From Oceanisphaera arctica (lineage in GTDB: Bacteria; Pseudomonadota; Gammaproteobacteria; Enterobacterales; Aeromonadaceae): 64,000 bases of DNA. Position numbers and translations under genes: made by a program. The stretch's first letter is position 1, and every line of letters begins with the position of its first letter. Shown here one piece after another: positions 21,040 through 30,691 of the stretch. Location of the stretch: NCBI RefSeq assembly GCF_002936955.1, contig NZ_MPZM01000015.1, positions 1 through 64,000 on the forward strand, written 5' to 3'. Under the pieces are notes generated by a model. It searched no databases, was not told the origin of the DNA, and saw only the letters and a program-made list of their open reading frames with translations.

Positions 21040-21623
21040 TGGACGCCGAGTGCGAACGGCTGCTGCAGCAGGTTCGGGTCTGCCGATTGTGTGAAGCCCT
21101 GCTGCCGCTAGGGCCTCGCCCTGTTGTGCAAATGGCGCCACAGGCCCGCATCATGATCATCGGTCAGGCGCCGGGCACCCGCGTCCACGAGACGGGGGTT
21201 CCCTGGAACGACCCCAGTGGCGACACCCTGCGCCGCTGGCTGCAGCTGAGCCGGGAGCAATTCTACGACCCGAATGTCATCGCCATCATGCCCATGGGTT
21301 TCTGCTATCCGGGCCGGGGCAAGAGTGGCGATCTGCCGCCCCGCCCAGAATGCGCGCCCGCCTGGCATGAGCAACTACTGGCCGCCCTGCCCCATATCCG
21401 ACTCACCCTGCTGATTGGCCAGTATGCCCAGCGTTATTACCTGGGCAACCAGTATCGCTCCCTGACCGAAACGGTACGTCACTGGCGAGACTTTGCGCCC
21501 GACCGACTGCCCCTGCCCCATCCCTCTCCGCGTAATCGTCGCTGGCTGAGCCAGAACCCCTGGTTCGAGCAGGAAGAACTACCGGCATTGCGGGCTCGGG
21601 TACATCAAGTGTTAGAGCTGTAA
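21039..21623 (+). CDS. uracil-DNA glycosylase family protein
   Basis: 194 residues of the uracil-DNA glycosylase superfamily (COG1573-like). Motif 1 appears as IIGQAPG and the C-terminal loop as PLPHPSPRNRRW. An N-terminal CRLC pair (15, 18) plus further cysteines (C5, MGFC, RPEC) recall the 4Fe-4S cluster of family 4/5 enzymes, but the spacing is not standard, so a cluster is uncertain. The start overlaps the dehydrogenase stop by one base. The TAA stop codon is also the left flank of the mobile repeat at 21624. Confidence 0.82.
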   Translation: MDAECERLLQQVRVCRLCEALLPLGPRPVVQMAPQARIMIIGQAPGTRVHETGVPWNDPSGDTLRRWLQLSREQFYDPNVIAIMPMGFCYPGRGKSGDLPPRPECAPAWHEQLLAALPHIRLTLLIGQYAQRYYLGNQYRSLTETVRHWRDFAPDRLPLPHPSPRNRRWLSQNPWFEQEELPALRARVHQVLEL

Positions 21624-21984
21624 TACCAATCCCAGTAAAGATCTGCTCACCTTTTAGATTTAGGCTCCAGAGGCAACACAGCCACCTCCCACGACTCGCC
21701 ATAAACTCATCCCTGAGGGCTCGGGAAATGCCGTCCATGGCATTTCACGGTCGTGGTAGTCGATCTCTGTTGCCTCTTCTCGAGCACCGAGTTGTCTGTA
21801 GACGATGCCAACAGGCAACTCCCTGGCATCAGGGAGGATAAAGGGATCTGCTCCGCCGACCCTCCGCGCCAAGGAGGGCGCGGCGGAGCCTACATGGAGG
21901 TATTCACGGCGTGTCGGCGGAGCGGGCCATTTGTCCGACCTTTGCAGAGCAACCAAATAGATCAGTTCTTTAATCTGTTTGGTA
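21624..21984. repeat. MITE-like two-module palindromic element, copy 2
   Basis: Starts TACCAATCCCAG directly after the TAA stop of the glycosylase gene and ends TTGGTA followed by TAA (21985-21987), so TAA flanks both ends. The inverse of the right end reads TACCAAACAGATTAAAGAAC. Module II comes first (21670-21776, GAGGCAACA...TGTTGCCTC; inner stem AAATGCC/GGCATTT with loop GTCCAT, small hairpin CTC-ATCCCT-GAG at 21706-21717). Module I is 21836-21936 (GGATAAAGGG...ATTTGTCC; inner stem CCGCGCC/GGCGCGG). Orientation is opposite to copy 1. Confidence 0.87.
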
Positions 21985-21986
21985 TA

Positions 21987-22079
21987 AGCCGTCAGCTATA
22001 AGCGATCAGCTAAAGATAGACACCTTCTTTAGCTTGGCTCTGTGTTTTTCTGACAGCTTAAAGCTTATCGCTGACAGCT
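21987..22079. repeat. 17-bp inverted repeat downstream of znuB
   Basis: AGCCGTCAGCTATAAGC (21987-22003) and the near-inverse GCTTATCGCTGACAGCT (22063-22079) enclose about 60 bases. It could fold into the transcript end of znuCB on the minus strand, but no T tract follows. It starts where the mobile repeat ends. Confidence 0.55.
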
Positions 22080-22096
22080 ATTTTTGGCTGCTATTT

Positions 22097-22885
22097 TCAG
22101 CCCCGCTTAGGCACCAAATGAGACAACATAAACAGACTGGCGGCCACCACTACCACCGAGGGGCCGGCGGGGGTATCGTGACTGATCGACAGTTGCAGAC
22201 CGCCAACAACGGCGATCATGCCCAGGCCACTGGCATACAGGGCCATTTGTTCCGGTGTGCGGCTGAAACGCCGAGCGGTGGCGGCGGGAATGATCAGCAG
22301 AGAGGTGATGATCAGGGCCCCCACAAACTTCATCGCCACCGCTATCAGGACGCTTATCATCATCAGCAGCAAGAGTTTCAGCGGCTCGACCCGGATCCCC
22401 TCCACCCGCGCCAGCTCTTCACTCACGGTGATCGACAACAGCTGACTCCAGTAATGACGCAGTATCAACAGTAACACCAGGCCGCCACCGTAGATCCAGT
22501 ACAAGTCCACCAACTGGATCGCCAGCAGATCACCGAATAGATAAGCCATTAAATCGACGCGGACATTATCCATAAAGGCCAGAGCCACCAGCCCCAGCGA
22601 CAGGGAGGTATGGGCCAGAATGCCGAGCAGGGTGTCGGTCGCCAGCCAGCTGGATCGTTGCAGCGCCGCCAGCAGGATACCAAGGCATAAACAGGCCACC
22701 AGCACCGCCAGCGTCAGATCGATTTGCAACAAGAGGCCGAGCGCGACCCCCAGCAGGGAAGAATGGGCCAGGGTATCACCGAAATAGGCCATGCGCCGCC
22801 AGACCACAAAGCTGCCGAGCGGGCCCGCCAGCAGGGCGATGCCGAGGCCGGCCAGCAGCGCATAAAGCAGAAAACTATCCCACAT
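22097..22885 (-). CDS. znuB: zinc ABC transporter permease
   Basis: 262 residues (E. coli ZnuB 261), ABC-3 family permease with about eight membrane helices. The ATG at 22885 ([24 protein letters not shown]) matches the family start; an open extension of 43 codons overlaps znuC and is out of register with homologues. The gene overlaps the end of znuC by 11 bases. With ZnuC and the divergently encoded ZnuA it forms the high-affinity zinc importer. Confidence 0.95.
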   Translation of the reverse strand: MWDSFLLYALLAGLGIALLAGPLGSFVVWRRMAYFGDTLAHSSLLGVALGLLLQIDLTLAVLVACLCLGILLAALQRSSWLATDTLLGILAHTSLSLGLVALAFMDNVRVDLMAYLFGDLLAIQLVDLYWIYGGGLVLLLILRHYWSQLLSITVSEELARVEGIRVEPLKLLLLMMISVLIAVAMKFVGALIITSLLIIPAATARRFSRTPEQMALYASGLGMIAVVGGLQLSISHDTPAGPSVVVVAASLFMLSHLVPKRG

Positions 22886-23612
22886 GGCGTACGTCTCCGT
22901 GGTGGTCGTCGTCACAATCATGGTGGTGGGTGTACACCGCCAGCTGAGCCAGTTCGGGCCGGCCGAACAGACGGGCAAACTCCGGATGACGCGCCACATG
23001 CTCCGGCTCGCCATGGCAACAGATATGCTGATTCAGGCAAATCACCCTGTGGGTGCTGGCCATCACCAGGTGCAGATCGTGAGACACCATCAGTACCCCG
23101 CATTGCAACTCGTCGCTGAGCTGCTTGATCAGGGTGTAGAGCTCGGTCTGCCCATGCACGTCCACGCCTTGTGCCGGTTCGTCCAGAATCAGTAACTCCG
23201 GCTCCATCATCAGGGCCCGCGCCAGCAAGATGCGCTGCATTTCGCCGCCGGACAAGGCCTGCATGGCCCGGTCCGCCAGCCGTTCGGCCCCCACTCGGGC
23301 CAGTGACTGAGCCACAGTCAACCGACGACCATGAGACAGGCTCATGAAACGGGCCACGGTCAGTGGTAGTACCGGGTCAAGGTGCAATTTTTGCGGCACA
23401 TAGCCGATGCGAAGCCCCGGCTTTCGCCACAACTGGCCGGTATTGCCCTCGTTCAGGCGTAGTACCAGTTTCATCAGCGAGCTCTTGCCGGCTCCATTCG
23501 GTCCGACTATGGTCAGTATTTCGCTGCTGTGCAGAGTCAGTGAAATTCGTTCGAGAATGATATTGCCCTCGATTTCCAGTCCGACGTCGGTCAGTTCAAC
23601 CAGCTTGGTCAT
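22875..23612 (-). CDS. znuC: zinc ABC transporter ATP-binding protein
   Basis: 245 residues from the ATG at 23612 ([12 protein letters not shown]). Walker [10 protein letters not shown], signature [15 protein letters not shown], Walker [13 protein letters not shown] and the switch His (MVSHDLH) are intact. A His/Asp-rich C-terminus ([17 protein letters not shown]) is common in ZnuC. It is read divergently from znuA across a Zur-type box, so both units should be repressed together by zinc-loaded Zur. Confidence 0.95.
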   Translation of the reverse strand: MTKLVELTDVGLEIEGNIILERISLTLHSSEILTIVGPNGAGKSSLMKLVLRLNEGNTGQLWRKPGLRIGYVPQKLHLDPVLPLTVARFMSLSHGRRLTVAQSLARVGAERLADRAMQALSGGEMQRILLARALMMEPELLILDEPAQGVDVHGQTELYTLIKQLSDELQCGVLMVSHDLHLVMASTHRVICLNQHICCHGEPEHVARHPEFARLFGRPELAQLAVYTHHHDCDDDHHGDVRHVG

Positions 23613-23636
23613 TCGCTTTACGCCTTTACATCTCAA

Positions 23637-23656
23637 TTTGTAATATTATAACATTG
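23637..23656. promoter_or_regulatory. Zur box between znuCB and znuA
   Basis: On the minus strand the site reads AATGTTATAATATTACAAA, very close to the enterobacterial Zur consensus (GAAATGTTATAATATAACATTTC). It lies in the 86-base divergent region, 25 bases from znuC and 43 from znuA. Confidence 0.88.
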
Positions 23657-23698
23657 CCTGCTTGCCGAACTCTATCACCAATCCGGACGAAATCCATC

Positions 23699-24739
23699 AT
23701 GAGAGCCCTGTTGTTGCTGACGTTGACCCTGCTGCTGAGCGGCCAGGCCCGCGCGCTGGAAGTACTGACCACCATCAAGCCACTGCAACTGATTGCCAGT
23801 GCCATTACCGAAGGTGGCGAGGCTCCCGAGTTGTTGCTGACACCGGGCACTTCACCCCACGACTATGCCCTGCGCCCGTCGGATGTGCGCCGGATAAAAA
23901 AGGCAGATTTGGTGCTCTGGGTCGGCCCCGAGCTGGAGGGCTTTCTGACGTCGCTGCTCGACAAGCATCCCGGCAGCCTGCCGCTGATGGCCCAGATCGA
24001 TACCGAGGAACATCACCCACAACCAGGTCATGACCATGCAGACCATGCAGACCATGCAGACCATGCAGACCATGCAGACCATGCAGACCATGCAGACCAT
24101 GCAGACCATGCAGACCATGCAGACCATGATGATCACCCGAATCGCCATCATGACGAACATTATTCCGATAAAATCACCGTCGGAGACGACGATGACGGAC
24201 ACGGCCATCAGCATGGTGAGCAGGATACCCACATCTGGCTGGATCCTCATCACGCAGAAAAAATTGCCAGCCTGCTGGCCGAGCGTCTGAGTCAGCTGGA
24301 CCCTGCCAATACTGATCGATATCAACGTAATCTGGCCGCCTTTCGGGCTGGCTTGACCGAGGCCGACCAACAGGTGGTCGAACGTCTGGCTCCGACCGCC
24401 GGCATCGGTTACTTCGTGTTCCACGATGCCTACGGCTACTGGGAAGATCATTACCAGTTACCGTCACTCGGGTATTTTACCGTTAACCCGGAACGCTCTC
24501 CCGGCGCCAGAACGGTGTCACGAATCCATCAGGCATTGAAGGAATCTCAGGCACAATGCGTCTTTGCCGAACCCCAGTTCAGGCCTGCCGTGGTGAAGGC
24601 CGTAGTACGTGATACAAAGGCTCGCATCGGCATACTGGACCCTTTGGGAGCCGATATTGAAGTGGGCCCCCGAGGCTACTTTGCCTTTATGCACCAACTG
24701 GCAGACGCCATGGCCGGATGCCTGCTCAACGAGACCTAA
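23699..24739 (+). CDS. znuA: zinc ABC transporter substrate-binding protein
   Basis: 346-residue periplasmic zinc-binding protein (cluster A-I). The start at 23699 gives a typical signal peptide (MRALLLLTLTLLLSGQARA, cleaved near 19-20). Metal-ligand histidines of the family are visible in GTSPHDYALRPSD, HIWLDPHHA and VFHDAYGYWEDHY. The His/Asp-rich loop between the first two is greatly expanded: ten His-Ala-Asp units encoded by a perfect 9-bp tandem repeat, then HDDHPNRHHDEH. Such loops scavenge or deliver Zn2+. The gene is divergent from znuCB. Confidence 0.95.
   Translation: MRALLLLTLTLLLSGQARALEVLTTIKPLQLIASAITEGGEAPELLLTPGTSPHDYALRPSDVRRIKKADLVLWVGPELEGFLTSLLDKHPGSLPLMAQIDTEEHHPQPGHDHADHADHADHADHADHADHADHADHADHADHDDHPNRHHDEHYSDKITVGDDDDGHGHQHGEQDTHIWLDPHHAEKIASLLAERLSQLDPANTDRYQRNLAAFRAGLTEADQQVVERLAPTAGIGYFVFHDAYGYWEDHYQLPSLGYFTVNPERSPGARTVSRIHQALKESQAQCVFAEPQFRPAVVKAVVRDTKARIGILDPLGADIEVGPRGYFAFMHQLADAMAGCLLNET
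24035..24124 (+). repeat. 9-bp tandem repeat (10 perfect copies) inside znuA
   Basis: CATGCAGAC repeated ten times without a mismatch, encoding His-Ala-Asp each time, flanked by CATGAC and CATGATGAT. The in-frame unit length keeps znuA open whatever the copy number. Complete identity suggests recent or ongoing slippage. Confidence 0.97.
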
Positions 24740-24835
24740 ATATTTGCAATAAAATCCGGTACAATGCGGAACTTTACTATCAACGCATGTTCTAACTTGA
24801 GTTGTCCGTATAAGGGCTATTTAGTAAGAAATATT

Positions 24836-24885
24836 AACCGCTTTATTATCTTTGGATCTATGCCTGGATAGATAAAGCGGTTTTT
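24836..24885 (+). terminator. intrinsic terminator after znuA
   Basis: Stem AACCGCTTTAT (24836-24846) pairs with ATAAAGCGGTT (24872-24882), followed by TTTTTG; the hairpin extends inward (TATC/GATA). It lies about 97 bases past the znuA stop and before mepM. Confidence 0.85.
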
Positions 24886-24925
24886 GCATTCATTATTTCG
24901 TCATCAACAGGCATAGGTAATCCGG

Positions 24926-26263
24926 ATGAATCCTCTCCGCCCGATACAATCAAAACTGCAAGGTATGCCGGCGCAGTTACCCAAGCGACACCTGTATGGC
25001 ATCATCCTTCTCGGCGGCCTGACGCTGACAACCGCGGTGATGCTGCCCTCGCCCGACCTCATCAAGCAGCCGCTCAAAATCAGCATCCCTGCCAGCCTGA
25101 ATCTGCCGCAAAAAGCCGCCAAAGAGCAAGTAGACAACACCGAGTTCTACACCCTGCCCAGCGATGAAGTAGAGCCTGTCGACGCCCTGGATGAAATCGC
25201 CGCCACCGAACCCGAATGGCAGGAATACGTGGTGCAAAACGGCGATACCCTGAGCACCATTTTCAACGGCCTGGGGCTGCCGCTGGCCACCATGTACAAG
25301 ATGCTGGAGGCCGACAAGAGCAAGGTGCTGGACGGCCTCAAGCCAGGCCAGACCCTGTCGTTGCTGATCGATCAGGACAACCTGCTGCAGGAATTCAAGA
25401 TCCAGCGGGATCTGCTGCACACCCGCATCTTTACCCGCGACGGAGATGGCTATCAAAGTCGCCTCAGAACGGAAGAAAGCAACTGGGAAAGGCGCGCCCT
25501 GAGCGGAGTTATCAACGGCAGTTTCTATATCAGTGCCCGGGATGCCGGCCTCTCTGCCCCCCAGATCCAGCGGATTGCCAACCTGTTTCAGTGGCAGCTC
25601 AATTTTGCCCGGGACTTGCGTCAGGGCGACAGCTTCAAGGTGCTGGTACAACGTGAGTTTGTCGAAGGAAAAAGTACCGGCAAGTCCGAGCTGCAGGCGG
25701 TGGAAATTACCAACAAAGGCCGCACCTATCACGCCTTCCGCTACGAAGACGGCAAGTTTTACGATGCAAAGGGTGAAAGCCTGGAACGGGGCTTTATTCG
25801 CATTCCGCTGGAACGTCGTGCCCGGCTCAGCTCCAACTTCAACCTGAACCGCAAACACCCCATTACCGGCCGGGTTCAGCCCCACAAGGGCACCGACTTC
25901 GCCGTTCCTGTCGGTACCCCTGTGCTGGCCCCGGGCGACGGTGTGGTGGTCAAGGCCGTACGCCATCGCCTGGCCGGCAACTATCTGGTGATCCGCCATG
26001 GCCGCCAGTACACCACCCGCTTCCTGCACCTCAGCAAGTTCCTGGTGAAACAGGGTGATACGGTACGCCGTGGCCAGCGTATTGCGCTGTCCGGCAACAC
26101 GGGCCGCTCTACCGGTCCGCACCTGCACTACGAGTTCCTCGTCAACAACAGAGCGGTAGACGCCATGCAGGTCAAGTTGCCGATGGCCGATGGCCTGGGC
26201 GATAACGAGAAGCGCACCTTCCTCGCCACAGTAGAAAAATACAAGCGGGAAATGGCCGGCTAA
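24926..26263 (+). CDS. mepM: murein DD-endopeptidase MepM-like (M23 family)
   Basis: 445 residues, as in E. coli MepM (440), and next to znuA as there. A membrane anchor at about 24-40 is followed by a LysM-like/OapA segment (99-147, YVVQNGDTLSTIFNGLGLPL), a helical linker domain and the M23 peptidase domain (about 295-410). The zinc ligands H320 and D324 (HKGTDF) and H399/H401 (GPHLHYE) are present, so it should be active, cutting D-Ala-mDAP crosslinks to allow insertion of new murein. A strong terminator follows. Confidence 0.93.
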   Translation: MNPLRPIQSKLQGMPAQLPKRHLYGIILLGGLTLTTAVMLPSPDLIKQPLKISIPASLNLPQKAAKEQVDNTEFYTLPSDEVEPVDALDEIAATEPEWQEYVVQNGDTLSTIFNGLGLPLATMYKMLEADKSKVLDGLKPGQTLSLLIDQDNLLQEFKIQRDLLHTRIFTRDGDGYQSRLRTEESNWERRALSGVINGSFYISARDAGLSAPQIQRIANLFQWQLNFARDLRQGDSFKVLVQREFVEGKSTGKSELQAVEITNKGRTYHAFRYEDGKFYDAKGESLERGFIRIPLERRARLSSNFNLNRKHPITGRVQPHKGTDFAVPVGTPVLAPGDGVVVKAVRHRLAGNYLVIRHGRQYTTRFLHLSKFLVKQGDTVRRGQRIALSGNTGRSTGPHLHYEFLVNNRAVDAMQVKLPMADGLGDNEKRTFLATVEKYKREMAG

Positions 26264-26283
26264 CCGCCTGACTCATCCCCATG

Positions 26284-26310
26284 AAAAAAGCGCCGTTAAG
26301 GCGCTTTTTT
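26284..26310 (+). terminator. intrinsic terminator after mepM / hemE
   Basis: AAAAAAGCGCC / GGCGCTTTTTT with a short loop, a near-symmetric hairpin between the convergent genes mepM and hemE, able to work in both directions. Confidence 0.92.
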
Positions 26311-26334
26311 ATTGCATGCAATTCAGGACGACTG

Positions 26335-27402
26335 TTACTTGGCGTGATAGGGCCGTGACAGACGGTGTACCGACTCGATAAAGGCGCCGGCGTGCTCTGG
26401 ATCCACATCCAGATGAATGCCATGGCCCAGGTTGAACACATGGCCGGGACCTTCACCAAAGCCTTCCAGAATGGTGGCCACTTCCTGCTCGATACGCGGA
26501 ATCGGCGCATAGAGCATGGACGGGTCCATGTTGCCCTGCAGGGCAACCTTGTCGCCGACGCGACGCTTGGCGTCGGCAATGTTGATGGTCCAGTCCAGAC
26601 CCACCGCATCACAGCCGGTGGCGGCAATCGCTTCCAGCCACTGGCCACCGTTTTTGGTGAACAGGGTTACCGGCACCCGACGACCTTCGTTTTCGCGGGT
26701 CAGGCCATCGACAATCCTGGCCATGTACTGCAGCGAGAAGTCGTTGTAGTCACGCGGGGTCAGTACGCCACCCCAGGTATCGAAGATCATCAGGGACTGG
26801 GCACCGGCCGCCACCTGGGCGTTGAGGTAGCTGGTCACGCTGTCGGCCAGCTTGTCGAGCAGCAGGTGCAGGGCCTGAGGCTCCGCATACATCATCTTCT
26901 TGATCTTGGTGAAGGCCTTGGAACTGCCGCCTTCAACCATATAGGTGGCCAGAGTCCAGGGGCTGCCGGAGAAGCCGATCAGCGGCACTTCGCCGTTCAG
27001 CTCGCGACGAATGGTGCGTACCGCATTCATCACATATTGCAGCTCGCCTTCCGGATCGGGAATGCCGATTTTCTGCACATCGGCCATGGAGGCGATCGGC
27101 CGCTCGAACTTGGGGCCCTCTCCGGTTTCGAAATACAGGCCCAGCCCCATGGCGTCGGGAATGGTCAGAATATCGGAAAACAGGATGGCCGCATCGAGCG
27201 GGAAACGACGCAGCGGCTGCAGCGTCACTTCACAGGCCAGATCGGCATTCTTGCACAGCGACATAAAATCACCAGCTTCGGCCCGGGTCGCCTTGTACTC
27301 GGGCAGATAGCGACCAGCCTGGCGCATCATCCATACCGGGGTATAGTCTACCGGCTGGCGTAAAAGGGCACGTAAGTAACTATCATTCTTGAGTGGTTTC
27401 AT
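26335..27402 (-). CDS. hemE: uroporphyrinogen decarboxylase
   Basis: 355 residues from the ATG at 27402 ([36 protein letters not shown]), matching the usual 354-355. It decarboxylates the four acetate arms of uroporphyrinogen III to coproporphyrinogen III. The [10 protein letters not shown] signature is at 27-36, and the substrate-binding [10 protein letters not shown] and IFDTWGG segments are present. A 12-codon upstream extension is open but lacks homology. It is divergent from rsd, the same neighbour as in E. coli; nudC is absent between them. Confidence 0.96.
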   Translation of the reverse strand: MKPLKNDSYLRALLRQPVDYTPVWMMRQAGRYLPEYKATRAEAGDFMSLCKNADLACEVTLQPLRRFPLDAAILFSDILTIPDAMGLGLYFETGEGPKFERPIASMADVQKIGIPDPEGELQYVMNAVRTIRRELNGEVPLIGFSGSPWTLATYMVEGGSSKAFTKIKKMMYAEPQALHLLLDKLADSVTSYLNAQVAAGAQSLMIFDTWGGVLTPRDYNDFSLQYMARIVDGLTRENEGRRVPVTLFTKNGGQWLEAIAATGCDAVGLDWTINIADAKRRVGDKVALQGNMDPSMLYAPIPRIEQEVATILEGFGEGPGHVFNLGHGIHLDVDPEHAGAFIESVHRLSRPYHAK

Positions 27403-27603
27403 CCCGTCGTTCCAGATCAGGTGGCAAATTGCCCGCATTGTAACATCAGATGTAGGAATCGGAAAAACTGCGTCGTCCCCGCCGTCCCCATGCAGCTAAT
27501 GATGCCAAAATGCACAAGTTGTGAGCAATGCTATTGACCCGGACTATTCTTTTCTTTAATGATGGGAGGCAGCCACCTGCTCAGGTCGCCCAAGGAGGGA
27601 ATC

Positions 27604-28077
27604 ATGCTCAGGAAAATGGAACAAACCAAAGAACAACTGGCCGGCAAGCATCAGGCACTGGACGCCTTTATCAATGCCCGCCAGAACCTGCTGGTCGAAT
27701 ACATCCGCCTTTCCACCAACCAAAAGACCCAGCCGACACCGGAAGAGCTGTCCGAATTCTGTGGTCAGCTGGTCGACTATGTCTGCGCCGGTCATTTCGA
27801 GATCTACGATTATGTCATGGCCGCCTACGAGGCATCCCGGGGCAACGCCCGCATCCTGGCCGAACGCATTTATCCGCGCCTCAAGCAAAGTGCCGGCGAG
27901 GCGCTGAATTTCCATGACAAGTACGCCCAGGTCGACGAAGACACCCTGCTGGAACTGGAGCTAGACCAGGATCTCGGTCAGCTCGGCGAAATGCTCGAAG
28001 AGCGGTTCGAGCTGGAAGACCGACTAGTGTCGGCCATCTCGCTGCTGAATCATCTGGATACCGGCGAGCCCGCCTGA
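27604..28077 (+). CDS. rsd: regulator of sigma D (anti-sigma 70 factor)
   Basis: 157 residues (E. coli Rsd 158). The start follows AAGGAGGGAATC, an ideal ribosome site. The all-helical family sequence is clear (LDAFINARQNLLVEYIRLS, LCQLVDYVCAGHFEIYDY-like segment, AERIYPRLKQSAGEALNFHDKY). Rsd sequesters sigma 70 in stationary phase, helping sigma S. Divergent from hemE. Confidence 0.92.
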   Translation: MLRKMEQTKEQLAGKHQALDAFINARQNLLVEYIRLSTNQKTQPTPEELSEFCGQLVDYVCAGHFEIYDYVMAAYEASRGNARILAERIYPRLKQSAGEALNFHDKYAQVDEDTLLELELDQDLGQLGEMLEERFELEDRLVSAISLLNHLDTGEPA

Positions 28078-28144
28078 CAGGAGCCAATCATGGCTGAACG
28101 CAGGCTGGCTCAGCGGCGGGGCAAAGAGCCCCATTAGCGACGGA

Positions 28145-29512
28145 TTATAGCGCCTCGAGCGCCTCGTCCAGCTTCTTGACGGCGATCACTTCCATGCCGG
28201 CTGGTGCCTGCTTGGGTCTGTTCGCCCAAGGTACTATGGCGCGGGTAAAGCCGTGCTTGGCCGCTTCCATCAGTCGCTCCTGACCTGAGGGCACCGGCCG
28301 GATTTCTCCCGACAGCCCTACTTCGCCGAACACGACCAGCTCTTGCGGCAAGGCCTTGTCACGAAAGCTCGACACCAGCGCCAGCAGCAGCGCCAGATCG
28401 GCACTGGTATCTTCGACCCGCACCCCGCCGACGACATTGACGTACACATCCTGATCCGCCATCTGCAAACCGCCGTGCCGGTGCAATACCGCCAGCAGCA
28501 TGGCCAGACGGTTGTGTTCCAGCCCCACCGTCACCCGCCGCGGGTTGCCCAGCTGGGAATAATCCACCAGTGCCTGCAGCTCCACCAGCAAGGGCCGGGT
28601 ACCTTCCCAGATCACCATCACCACGGATCCCGTAGTCTGCTCTTCGCCCCTGTTCAGAAAAATGGCCGAGGGGTTACTCACTTCTTTCATGCCGGTTTCG
28701 GTCATGGCAAAAACCCCCAGCTCATTCACCGCGCCGAAGCGGTTCTTGTGGCTGCGCAGGGTTCGAAAACGACTGTCGCTGGCGCCATCCAGCATGATGG
28801 AGCAATCGATGCAATGCTCCAGTACCTTGGGGCCGGCCAGGGCGCCGTCTTTGGTCACGTGTCCCACCATCAGGACCACCACGCCCTGCTGTTTGGCAAA
28901 GCGGGTCAGCTGGGCCGCCGCCTCCCGTACCTGACTTACCGAGCCTGGTGCCGACTGCACCTCTGGCACGTGCATCACCTGAATAGAGTCGATCACCATC
29001 ACCGCAGGTCGCTCTTCCCTGGCTACATGACAAATCTGCTCGACGTTGGTTTCCGACAGCATGCGCAGCTGATCACGAGGCAGCCCTAGCCGCTGCGCCC
29101 GCATCGCCACCTGTTGCAGTGACTCTTCACCGGTGACGTACAGGGTTTTCACCCGGCCAGCCAGGCCACACATGACCTGCAACAACAAGGTACTCTTGCC
29201 CGCCCCCGGATTACCGCCGATCAGAATCGCCGAGCCGGCCACCATGCCACCACCCAGTACCCGGTCCAGCTCATTGAAACCACTGTTGAGCCGGGGGATC
29301 TCGGTCAGCGCAACCTCATCCAGGGTCTGTACCTTGTTGTCCTGGGTGCCGGCATAACCGACAAAGCGACTGTTACGGCTGACGGCGTTGGCCGGTGCCA
29401 GTCGTATCTCGGTGATGGTATTCCACTCTTTGCATTCGGAGCACTGTCCCTGCCAGCGGGGGAACTCGGCACCACATTCACCACAGACAAACGCCGTTTT
29501 GGACTTGGCCAT
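28145..29512 (-). CDS. radA: DNA repair protein RadA
   Basis: 455 residues. The zinc finger has C10, C13, C24 and C27; Walker A GGNPGAGKS is at 99-107; the RadA-specific KNRFG motif lies in SHKNRFGAVNELG; a Lon-like C-terminal domain follows. RadA is a RecA-related helicase that extends D-loops and processes recombination branches. It lies downstream of serB on the same strand, as in many gammaproteobacteria. Confidence 0.96.
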   Translation of the reverse strand: MAKSKTAFVCGECGAEFPRWQGQCSECKEWNTITEIRLAPANAVSRNSRFVGYAGTQDNKVQTLDEVALTEIPRLNSGFNELDRVLGGGMVAGSAILIGGNPGAGKSTLLLQVMCGLAGRVKTLYVTGEESLQQVAMRAQRLGLPRDQLRMLSETNVEQICHVAREERPAVMVIDSIQVMHVPEVQSAPGSVSQVREAAAQLTRFAKQQGVVVLMVGHVTKDGALAGPKVLEHCIDCSIMLDGASDSRFRTLRSHKNRFGAVNELGVFAMTETGMKEVSNPSAIFLNRGEEQTTGSVVMVIWEGTRPLLVELQALVDYSQLGNPRRVTVGLEHNRLAMLLAVLHRHGGLQMADQDVYVNVVGGVRVEDTSADLALLLALVSSFRDKALPQELVVFGEVGLSGEIRPVPSGQERLMEAAKHGFTRAIVPWANRPKQAPAGMEVIAVKKLDEALEAL

Positions 29513-29609
29513 GCATACTCACTCATTTATTGAGTCACACCACTGGTGGAGCTGTCGGCCCGAGTCCAGCGCTGTGACATCATCAATACGGTCAAAGGAC
29601 AGCAGACGA

Positions 29610-30611
29610 TCACCGCGCCTGCAGCAACGCCAACACCCCTTCCAGACTCAGAAGATTAAGACACACTGGCGCCTTTTCCTGCACCAGCGGCTTGGCATGC
29701 AAGGCAACCCCCAGCCCGGCCTGAGCCAGCATCAGAAGGTCGTTGGCACCATCACCGATGGCCACCGTCTGGCTGAGGGGAATATCGTAGCGGGCGGCCA
29801 GCTCGACCAGAATACGGGCCTTGGCCTCGGCATCGACGATGTCGCCCAGCACTTCACCGGTAAAACGGCCGTCCCGGATTTCCAGGGTATTGGCAAAGTC
29901 CGCATCCAGCCCCAGGGTCTGCCGCAGATGGCCGGTAAAGGGCGTAAAACCACCGGAAGCCAGCGCCACTTTCCAGCCCATGGCTTTCAGCCCTTCCACC
30001 AGAACAATCAGGCCCGGCATCAGCGGCATGCGCGCTATCACCTGCTCGATAATGGCGGCATCGGCACCGGCCAGCGCCCTGACGCGTCGGCGCAGGCTTT
30101 CGGCAAACGGCAGGGAGCCTTCCATCGCCGCCCGGGTAACGGCGGCCACTTCTTCTCCTACCCCGGCCAACAGGGCGATTTCATCGATGCACTCCATCTC
30201 GATGGCAGTCGAGTCCATGTCCATCAACACCAGACCTGGCTTGTCCGCCTGCGGCAGGGCAGGCACACAGGCCAGATCCCAGTCATCGGCCACCGCCTGC
30301 AAACGGGACTTGAGCGCCGGCGACCAGGCAGACAGGCGCAGGCTCAACAGATCTCGTTCGGCCACGCGTTTTACCCCGGAGACTTCCACCTGCACGCCAG
30401 CCTCATCCAGGATTTGCAGGCTGGATTGCAGTGCGGATTTATTCAGTTTCTCCGCCAGCAGGATCAGATGTCCGGCAGGCGCGGCCAGCCGACCCGGCGT
30501 CAGTTGCTCCTTTTCACCTTGCTGCCCCGGCTGCCAAAGATAGGCGCCGCAAGACAGCATATCGGTCCAGTCACGGACTTGCTCGGGTAAAACATCCATT
30601 AACAGTGCCAC
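29610..30611 (-). CDS. serB: phosphoserine phosphatase
   Basis: 333-residue HAD phosphatase for the last step of serine biosynthesis. Catalytic DMDST is at 131-135 (nucleophile D131, acid D133); later ALASGGFTPF and GDGANDLLML supply the other HAD motifs. The N-terminal 120 residues form an ACT-like region as in E. coli SerB. It is divergent from the ytjB-like gene, the conserved arrangement. Confidence 0.95.
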   Translation of the reverse strand: MALLMDVLPEQVRDWTDMLSCGAYLWQPGQQGEKEQLTPGRLAAPAGHLILLAEKLNKSALQSSLQILDEAGVQVEVSGVKRVAERDLLSLRLSAWSPALKSRLQAVADDWDLACVPALPQADKPGLVLMDMDSTAIEMECIDEIALLAGVGEEVAAVTRAAMEGSLPFAESLRRRVRALAGADAAIIEQVIARMPLMPGLIVLVEGLKAMGWKVALASGGFTPFTGHLRQTLGLDADFANTLEIRDGRFTGEVLGDIVDAEAKARILVELAARYDIPLSQTVAIGDGANDLLMLAQAGLGVALHAKPLVQEKAPVCLNLLSLEGVLALLQAR

Positions 30612-30691
30612 TCGCTATTCCTATGCTCACAAAGACCGGCGCTCAGGGTAGCGTATTGCTTTTTCGCCAGGCAAGAGACAATATTGCCGCC

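Noticed and set aside
23031-23636. A start of znuC at 23636
   Set aside because: That codon is TTG with poor context, and the encoded extension overlaps the Zur-type box; the ATG at 23612 matches the family start.
23852-24451. 199-residue antisense frame in znuA with a Met-Val-Cys repeat
   Set aside because: It is the reverse reading of the 9-bp repeat encoding His-Ala-Asp; no start context supports it.
30656-30691. TTGCTT-17-CAATAT promoter in front of the ytjB-like gene
   Set aside because: It would put the transcript start at the ATG at 30692 or inside the gene if the upstream ATG is used; not convincing enough to annotate.
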